This document shows positions 50,901 to 59,900 of a DNA stretch of 64,000 nt, piece by piece (the first letter of the stretch is position 1; the number at the start of each line of letters is the position of its first letter). This DNA comes from Prosopocoilus inquinatus (lineage: Eukaryota > Arthropoda > Insecta > Coleoptera > Lucanidae), in NCBI GenBank assembly GCA_036172665.1, contig CM069870.1, forward strand, positions 66,960,212-67,024,211, read 5' to 3'. Below the pieces are notes generated by a model, which saw nothing but the letters and a program-made list of their open reading frames with translations, was not told where the DNA came from and searched no databases. Position numbers and translations under genes: made by a program.

Positions 50901-53900
50901 GGTATATTATTTGAACTAACGATTAGAACGTGACACGTGCTTTACCGTTGGCTTTACCGCATAATGTGTATGTATTTCTTTCTAACTGTTAAGTTAAATG
51001 AGTTAAACTAATCGAACCAATAATGGCGTCCAGAAATCGGCGTTTAAAGGTGCTTTCTTTCGCTTAAAAGTTTGAATCGTGTTTCGAATAGCTTGGACCT
51101 GAATTTCATTATTGTTGTTGCAACAAAACACCTGCCTTGAATTGTTGATTGACAGTTCGTTTGTAAGTAACCATAATTCAATCCAAACAAGTTTTAGAAA
51201 TAGAGAGATTCAAAGAAAATAATGTCTGTTTTTGAATCAAAACACGTTTGGATCACGATTTTGTGAGCGAAAGAAAGCACCTTAAATTTTGTTTTCAAAA
51301 TCCGCGAGGTAAAGTTCAGTTGACTACTCGATAAATAACAAATCCTGTCCGGACTCTAATCAATGCTCTAATAAATCCACCCTCTGCCAATTCAGCGTTT
51401 AAAAAAGCGTAATGAGAAGTGCTTGATGTGTGTGTGGTATTAGAAATTATTTAACACAGAATAACTGTTTAAGAGTTCAAATACATTGTAATTCACGTTC
51501 GTATAATGTTATTAATTAACTGGACAACGAAGAACAGCTAATATTAATGCAAAAATGAATAATCGTGAACATCATTCTCAAAATGGCGGCAAAATATAAA
51601 ATGACTTACCGAGCGTTTTCCAAGTCCATCAGTGATTCTATTAAATTGGCGCCGCGCAATTTATTACAGACCACGCGCTTACACAGTCACATACAGTTAC
51701 AAAACAAACCGTTTAATTAAAAAAAAAACCCTTCCGGGAATGATTTCTGCGTGGACACGAAGTAAATTTTTAGAGAACAGTGAACAAAGGACGATCATCT
51801 TTTGTTTTTAGCCAACCTCAAAAAGAAAAAAGTTTCTCCCCGTCAATTTAAAATAAACCCGAAAACGTTTAGTGCAGCTTATAAGGGATAATGTATTAAT
51901 ATATTTTAATTGAAAGCATCTTTCGACGCGTTTATGAAAGTGAATTTTTCGTAAATAAATTCGAAGTTTCGATCGTTGAAATTTTTTGTTGCTGCAATTG
52001 TTTGTTGCCGGCAGTGAAAATTGCGAACTGTAAAGCGGCCTTAAGAGTTCAAATACATTGTAATTCACGTTCGTATAATGTTATTAATTAACTGGACAAC
52101 GAAGAACAGCTAATATTAATGCAAAAAAGAATAATCGTGAGCATCGTTCTCAAATTGGCGGCAAAATATAAAATGACTTACCGAGCGTTTTCCATGTCCA
52201 TCAGTGATTTTATTAAATTGGCGCCGCGCACTTTATTACACACGCGCTTACACAGTCACATACAGTTATAAACAAATTGTTTAATTTAAAAAATACCCTT
52301 CCAGGAATGATTCCTGCGTGGACACGATTCACGAAGTAAATTTTTAGAGAACAGTGAACAAAGGACGATCATCTTTTGTTTTTAGCCAACCTCAAAAAGA
52401 AAAAAGTTTCTCCCCGTCAATTTAAAATAAACCCGAAAATGTTTACTGCAGCTTATAAGGGATAATATATTAATATATTTTAATTGAAAGCATCTTTCGA
52501 AGCGTTTATGAAAGTGAATTTTTCGTAAATAAATTCGAAGTTTCGATCGTTGAAATTTTTTGTTGCTGCAATTGTTTGTTGCCGGCAGTGAAAATTGCGA
52601 ACTGTAAAGCGGCCTTAAGAGTTCAAATACATTGTAATTCACGTTCGTATAATGTTATTAATTAACTGGACAACGAAGAACAGCTAATATTAATGCAAAA
52701 AAGAATAATCGTGAGCATCGTTCTCAAAATGGCGGCAAAATATAAAATGACTTACCGAGCGTTTTCCATGTCCATCAGTGATTTTATTAAATTGGCGCCG
52801 CGCACTTTATTACACACGCGCTTACACAGTCACATACAGTTATAAACAAATTGTTTAATTTAAAAAATACCCTTCCAGGAATGATTCCTGCGTGGACACG
52901 ATTCACGAAGTAAATTTTTAGAGAACAGTGAACAAAGGACGATCATCTTTTGTTTTTAGCCAACCTCAAAAAGAAAAAAGTTTCTCCCCGTCAATTTAAA
53001 ATAAACCCGAAAATGTTTACTGCAACTTATAAGGGATAATATATTAATATATTTTAATTGAAAGCATCTTTCGAAGCGTTTATGAAAGTGAATTTTTCGT
53101 AAATAAATTCGAAGTTTCGATCGTTGAAATTTTTTGTTGCTGCAATTGTTTGTTGCCGGCAGTGAAAATTGGGAACTGTAAAGCGGCCTTAAGAGTTCAA
53201 ATACTTTGTAATTCACGTTCGTATAATGTTATTAATTAACTGGACAACGAAGAACAGCTAATATTAATGCAAAAATGAGTAATCGTGAACATCATTCTCA
53301 AAATGGCGGCAAAATATAAAATGACTTACCGAGGTTTTCCATGTCCATCAGTGATTCTATTAAATTGGCCCCGCGCACTTTATTACACACGCGCTTACAC
53401 AGTCACATACAGTTATAAACAAATTGTTTAATTTAAAAAATACCCTTCCAGGAATGATTCCTGCGTGGACACGATTCACGAAGTAAATTTTTAGAGAACA
53501 GTGAACAAAGGACGATCATCTTTTGTTTTTAGCCAACCTCAAAAAGAAAAAAAGTTTCTCCCCGTCAATTTAAAATAAACCCGAAAACGTTTAGTGCAGC
53601 GTATAAGGGATAATATATTAATATATTTTAATTGAAAGCATCTTTCGAAAAGTAACTTTTTCGTAAATAAATTCGAAGTTCCGGTCGTTGAAATTTTTCT
53701 TGCAGCAATTGTTTGTTGCCGGCAGTGAAAATTGCGAACTGTAAAGCGGCCTTAAGAGTTCAAATACATTGTAATTCACGTTCGTATAATGTTATTAATT
53801 AACTGGACAACGAAGAACAGCTAATATTAATGCAAAAATGATCAATCGTGATCATCGTTCCCAAAATGGTGGCAAAATATAAAATGACTTACCGAGCCTT

Positions 53901-56900
53901 TTCCATGTCAATCAGTGATTCTATTAAATTGGCCCCGCGCACTTTATTACAGACCATGCTCACACAGTTACATTTTAAAAATATCCTTCCAGGAATGATT
54001 TCTGCGTGGACGCGAAGTAAATTTTTAGAGAACTGAATAAAGGACGATCGTCTTTTGTATTTAGGCAACCTCAAAGAGAAAAAAGTTTCTCCTCGTCAAT
54101 TTAAAGTAAATTCGAAATCTTTTGCCTCAGCTTATAAGGAATAGGTAATATATTAATTTATTTTAATTGAAAGGATCTTTCGAAGTGTTTCTGAAAGTGA
54201 ATTTTTCGTAAATAAGTCCGCCATTTCCGACGTTCATCTTGTAACTTTGTTTTTTCAAGGATTGGCGACACTGCGAAGTAAACGGCGCGGATATTTAAAT
54301 TGCGGCTACTCACTGTGATCTTCGTTAAACTCAGTTTAGCGTTTGAAATGGTGTAAATTGAGGTGTTTTATAAAAAAACAATAAAGTATTAATAATTATA
54401 ATAATAATTCCTGACAAGTCCATGACTTAGGACCCCGTTGGGGAAACACCATAGAAGAAAAATAATAATAATAAAATAAATAAATGGCAATTTCGTTTTT
54501 GTAGATACGGTGAATGGTCCAGAGTGGGATGTCGCACAGAACTAAACGATGACTGGTATGACTTGCCCGAGGACACCCCGTTATTAGTCAACTGCACCTG
54601 CAATCACCTATCAACAGTCGCTGTCTTAGTCGATGTGGTGGACCTAGAAGTAAACTCACTCATTTTTTTACATAATATTCATTAATTTATACTTGACCTA
54701 CTTGCAGTACATACCAGAACCATCCTTGCTGGAAGACATTTCAAGTTACAGCTGCTTTTCAGTGTCTCTCCCTTTGCTATTGGCCGCTTATTTGATTCTT
54801 GCACTCCTCAGGGGGGCCCAAACTAACTCGAATACAATCCGCAAGAACCTAGTCCTGTGTGTCTTTTTGGCCGAGCTGTTGTACTTTGTTGCTTTGAAAG
54901 CGAGGAAGCCAACAGTCAGAAGCGAGGTAAAGTTTCATTTATGGTAAATTAAATATAAATAAAATTGATTTGGATAATTTTGATTTCCAGTTCGTTTGCA
55001 AGTTAGTTGCCATGGGTCTTCATTACTTGTGGTTGGGAGCCTTTGCCTGGATGTTCGTGGATGCCATGCACTTGTACCGGATGCTAACCGAGATGAGGGA
55101 CATCAATCATGGCCCGATGAGATTTTATTATTGCGTTGGATATGTCTTGCCAGCGATAGTTGTGAGCCTCGCTGTAGGGGTGCGAGCACACCAATACGGA
55201 AATTATTATTTGTATGTAAAGCCTTTGCATGCCATTCACTATCTACTATTATCATCCGACTTGGTTGCATTACAGCTGCTGGGTTTCTCTCTACGAGAGT
55301 GTAATTTGGAGCCTTGTCGGTCCAATCTGCCTGCTGGTTTTATTTAATTTAGGCATCCTAGTTTTCGCAATAAGAGCAGCTTTTACCTTGCAGGATCACG
55401 TAATGGGGTTTGGCAATTTAAGGTAATTAATTTTTTTTACCTAAAAAAAAAAAAATTGACTATAAATGTGCCTGCCTGTTTTTAGAACATTACTGTGGGT
55501 GTCCGTAGTTGCTCTGCCTTTACTGGGGGCGACTTGGATTCTAGCTTTATTAACAGCTTCCGAGAACCACCCGTTGTTGACTCCGTTGCTCTCAATAGCA
55601 GTTCTATTACACGCAGGATTCTCCCTTGGTGGTTACTGCTTCGCCAATCAGAGAGTGCGACAGAATTTACTCAGGTCTTTAATGCGTTGCATGGGGAAGA
55701 AAGTGCCCCTGCTTGAAACCACATCGATCGCTGGAGTGCCCAGCACGAGCAGCCAAAATATTCATGCGCAATCTGTACGCTGTTTGCTTTTAAACCCTTA
55801 ATCCTGTAAATTATTTTGGGGAATTGCAGAGGTCTGCCTTGGCCTACCACAGCTCCGGCTTGGATCCGAACAGGAGGAACGTGGGGATATCCACTTCGAG
55901 CACAACTTCCAGGTCAACGACGAAGACTAGTTCGAGTCCTTATCGAAGTGACACGCACTTGCGTCATACCTCAACCAGCACTTCGAATTATAACTCGACG
56001 AGTGATGTGCCTTCTTATATGAGAGGATTTGAACATGAGACTGCTTTACATAGGCATCGAGAAGGTAACAGGTTTAAACTAAATTCCCGTTAGAATTTAT
56101 TTAAAAATGCAAGAGCTAATTACTGTCTAATTTTGGAAAACCAGGAAGTCAGGGAAGATTCATAACATCTGGGGCCCTTTGGCATAATGAAATACGAGCT
56201 AACATATTAGTATTGTAACTCATAAGTTGTATAGTTATGTTATGCAACTTACAAGTTCCAATATTAATACTATTAGCTTGTATTTTATTATGCAATAGGC
56301 TCCAGGCAGTTAAAAAAAATTAGGAAAATTGCATGATCTCAGCGAGTAATAAAAAAAAATCTCATTTAAAACATTGTTCTGGTGTCTAGTATAGGCAACC
56401 AAGCAGACAAGCATGTTCACCGGGTTGCCTTCATTAAGAACTCATTTTTTGGAAGAGCGAAATGATTAGTTTTTTTTTTTATATAAATGGACATGTTATT
56501 AAAATTAACTGTTTATAATTTTTTCAGTTGCTTCAATAATTTTTTCCATTTAATACAGGAGAAGATGTTGAAATAATTAAATTAGTATTTTTTGTACGTC
56601 TGTTATTTCTTTCCCGAAACCACGTAAAATTGCAAGATTATTTAAACTTTTATAAATTAGGACATAATCTCAGTCAATTGTGAAAGCTTTTAAATTTCTT
56701 GACTAAAAGAATCGTTTCTTACCTTGCCTTTAGGCAACCGTATAAACTGCTGAGTACATCAGTTTGCCTATACGAAAGCTTCTGCTTCTTCTTATTTAGT
56801 TTTAGACAAAGTGATGTGTTATTAAAAGTAATAGTTTGTAATTTTTGAAGTATTAAAAATTTTTCCGGTAATACACGAGAAAATTGAAAAGAAATGAAAA

Positions 56901-59900
56901 TAAAATTTTTTTTTCGCATTGAAGATTAGAAATTACCAATTAGTGAATCGTGAGAAAGCGTATAACATTTTTAACAAGAAGAGAAATCCTCAGAACATTA
57001 AGTCTAAGGCTACCGTTTAATCGACTGAGATTGTTGGGTTGCCTGTACTAAAACTTTTTTGTGAAAAGTCTAATGTAGGCCCGATTTCATAATCGAACTA
57101 AAGGGGACGTTAAAATAAAAGTCACAGCCATAGGCCCAAAAAGATGCGATAATGTAGTTATTTAAACATCAAAATGTAACTTTTATTTTAAAGTCTCCTT
57201 TAGTTCGATTATGAAAATATTTAAAAATCCACAGAACAGTTAGGATAATTTTTAAGATTCTGACAAAAATTTATTCTTATCGCCTTGAGTGCAGGCAACC
57301 GCTCGAATTAGTGGGCCATTGGGTTGCTTATACTACGGCTTTTCGTTGAAAAGTAAAATCTAATTACTTTTAGACAAACTGGCGTGTCATTAAAATAAAT
57401 TGAAATGACATTTAAAGGTTACGTTAACAGTTTTTCCTTTAGCAAAACTTTTTTCTTACTGCCATTAGTGCAGGCAATTGTACAAACTGGTGAGGTCGTT
57501 GTGCTGCCTATATGAGGGCTTATTCTTGAAAAGAAAAATCTAATTATTTTTGTAACAAACTGGCATGTTATTAAAATTAAATTAAGTGGTGATGATAATT
57601 GAAGGTGAATTAGTACAGGGTTTCCATTCACCGGGAAAACCGGGAAAAGTCAAGGAATTGAGAAAAGATTAATGTCAGGAAAAAGTCAGGGTATTTGCTT
57701 GTTTTAATCCTAAAGTAAGTGAAATTAATTGAGGAACTGGGAATTTTAATTCAAATTTCTTTTCTGAAATTGTTGGAAAAAAATGGAAAATTGCTTTAAA
57801 GAGTATTAATAAAATTGCTTTTTATGAAGAAGTTATAACAATTTTAACAAAAAAAAAATATTCGTAGGTCTTCAGCAAAGGCAACCATGTAAGCGACTCT
57901 GGTAGTTTTCTGAAAAATCGAATTGAATATTTCTTCTTAAATATTAAATATTCTTTCAGCATATTATTGAAGTTAATTGCTTATGATTTTTAAAGTTATT
58001 CAACAATTCTCTCCAGGACACACGCGATAATAAAGAAAAATCAATAAATTATTAATTTTCGTACCTACATCTGTTATTTTATCGCAGTGGATGGTAAAAG
58101 TTTTTTTTTTTGACGAAAAGTTAAGGAAAAGTCGGGAAATGTTTCAGTGAAAATAAAGTGGAAACTCGGATAATAATTTTTCTTTATTAATACAATATTA
58201 ATACAAGTGGAAATTTCTGAAACCAGGAAGAATTGGATTATTGTTTATATATTTAAAAGTACGGAAAATTGCATAATCTCAACTAATTAACGGATAATTT
58301 TTAAGTTTCTTGACAAAAATTAATCTTTACGCCTTTAGTGTAGGCAACCCTACAAACTGGTGAGGTTGCCTATAATGTATGGCGTTTCAGCGTTCGCAAA
58401 AAAAAGATTTGCAACAAAATTTTTGCTGTAAGGCATTTCATTGAAAAAAAGAATCTAATTTAATTATTTTTAGACAAACTGGCATGTTATTAAAATAAAT
58501 TATTTAATAATCTTCTGTATTAATACACGTGAAAATTAAATTACTAATTTTTGTACGTATTTTTATTCCTGTTTTAATAAAAAGAAAGAATTGGTTTGGA
58601 AAATTGTTTAAATAAGAAAATTTGGAGCAAATTGATTATATTATTATTAATTTTTTTTTTTTTTGAAAAATTTTTGTGCAAATCGTTTTTGATTGCAGTG
58701 AGAACCTCGAGCAGCCTCTGGACAGCTGTTTCAGCCCTGCTTGGGGCTTCTTCAGCAGAAACGTAGCTCGACATTCCCACTGCAGACCAAAAACGACTTG
58801 CCCAATTTATTCGCAAATGTTCATCATTCTTACATCGCATTTGCGAATAAATTGGGCAAGTCGTTTTTGGTCTGCAGTGGGAATGTCGAGCTACGTTTCT
58901 GCTGAAGAAGCCCCAAGCAGGGCTGAAACAGCTGTCCAGAGGCTGCTCGAGGTTCTCACTGCAATCAAAAACGATTTGCACAAAATTTTTCTAAAATCTT
59001 TCATTATGCTTTGACAGCAAGCATGGCCGCCTTGCATGGGGGACTCATTAGGAGCAAATCCCGCTTCAATTTGTCTGTCCTACTGCAATGTTAGGTCAAA
59101 AAGCGATAGTAAGATGTCGCTATTTTATATGTTCATCATTCTTACATCGCATTTGCGAATAAATTGGGCAAGTCGTTTTTGGTCTGCAGTGGGAATGTCG
59201 AGCTACGTTTCTGCTGAAGAAGCCCCAAGCAGGGCTGAAACAGCTGTCCAGAGGCTGCTCGAGGTTCTCACTGCAATCAAAAACGATTTGCACAAAATTT
59301 TTCTAAAATCTTTCATTATGCTTTGACAGCAAGCATGGCCGCCTTGCATGGGGGACTCATTAGGAGCAAATCCCGCTTCAATTTGTCTATCCTACTGCAA
59401 TGTTAGGTCAAAAAGCGATAGTAAGATGTCGCTACTTTATATGTTCATTATTATTAATCTTACCCTATTGTGAAAATGTGTCAGTTTTTTGACGCAAAGT
59501 AAGAAAAAGCCTGGAAAAGTCAGGAAATGTTTTAATGCAAATACAGAAAAATAATTGAATTAATTTTTTATGCTACTCCTAAGTGAGAAGCCAATAACAG
59601 TAAACGACTCTAAAAGAATTTTGCATTATTTCAATTTTGTAAAACGTTTTTTTTTACAATTAAGTTACATTAGTCTGGAGGACAAAGCTAGACATACAAT
59701 AACGATCAAAATCTGTTAACTTTTCTTGCATGTGACCGTACCTTTCTGTGAAATAATTTTTTTTCTTCAAAATCGCATTTCCAGTACCAGAGGAACCAAC
59801 CCGAAGAACCCGCAGGGCCGAGAGTGACTCGGATTCAGACGGATCCGAAGGCCGCAGCCTGGAACTAGCATCGAGCCACTCCAGCGACGACGACGAGTCT

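Larger units (their letters stand above)
48195..54504 (+). other. stan: stan intron 12 (interrupts the GAIN domain)
   Basis: 6310 bp. It contains a 209-bp palindrome (48864-49072), related GAGGTACATTTCA words near 49191, 49420 and 50832, two MITEs (50155-50310 and 50315-50577), MITE copy 2 (51048-51282) and the five-unit satellite (51471-54250). No other gene is recognised. Confidence 0.85.
58669..59455. mobile_element. Hammerhead-bearing retrozyme-like element: inverted arm plus tandem dimer
   Basis: A minus-oriented ribozyme arm (58683-58796) faces a plus-oriented arm (58861-58974). This is followed by a non-ribozyme segment and then a second plus-oriented arm exactly 312 bp further (59173-59286) and a partial tail to about 59455. 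The repeat creates misleading frames containing SSYVSAEEAPSRAETAVQR. It sits in intron 18 in the same sense as stan, so the stan pre-mRNA would contain both plus ribozymes. Confidence 0.85.
56065..59784 (+). other. stan: stan intron 18
   Basis: 3720 bp of repeats: six or seven hairpin-core copies (56385-58388), a MITE (57084-57217) and the hammerhead-bearing element (58669-59455). No other gene. Confidence 0.85.

Noticed and set aside
51808..53216. Three 86-codon minus frames that look conserved
   Set aside because: They are the same segment of the 574-bp satellite unit. Identity follows from recent duplication and says nothing about coding.
58574..59326. Frames sharing SSYVSAEEAPSRAETAVQR on both strands
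   Set aside because: Conservation is explained by the hammerhead-bearing repeat. Stops fall at unit ends, and no known protein family was recognised.
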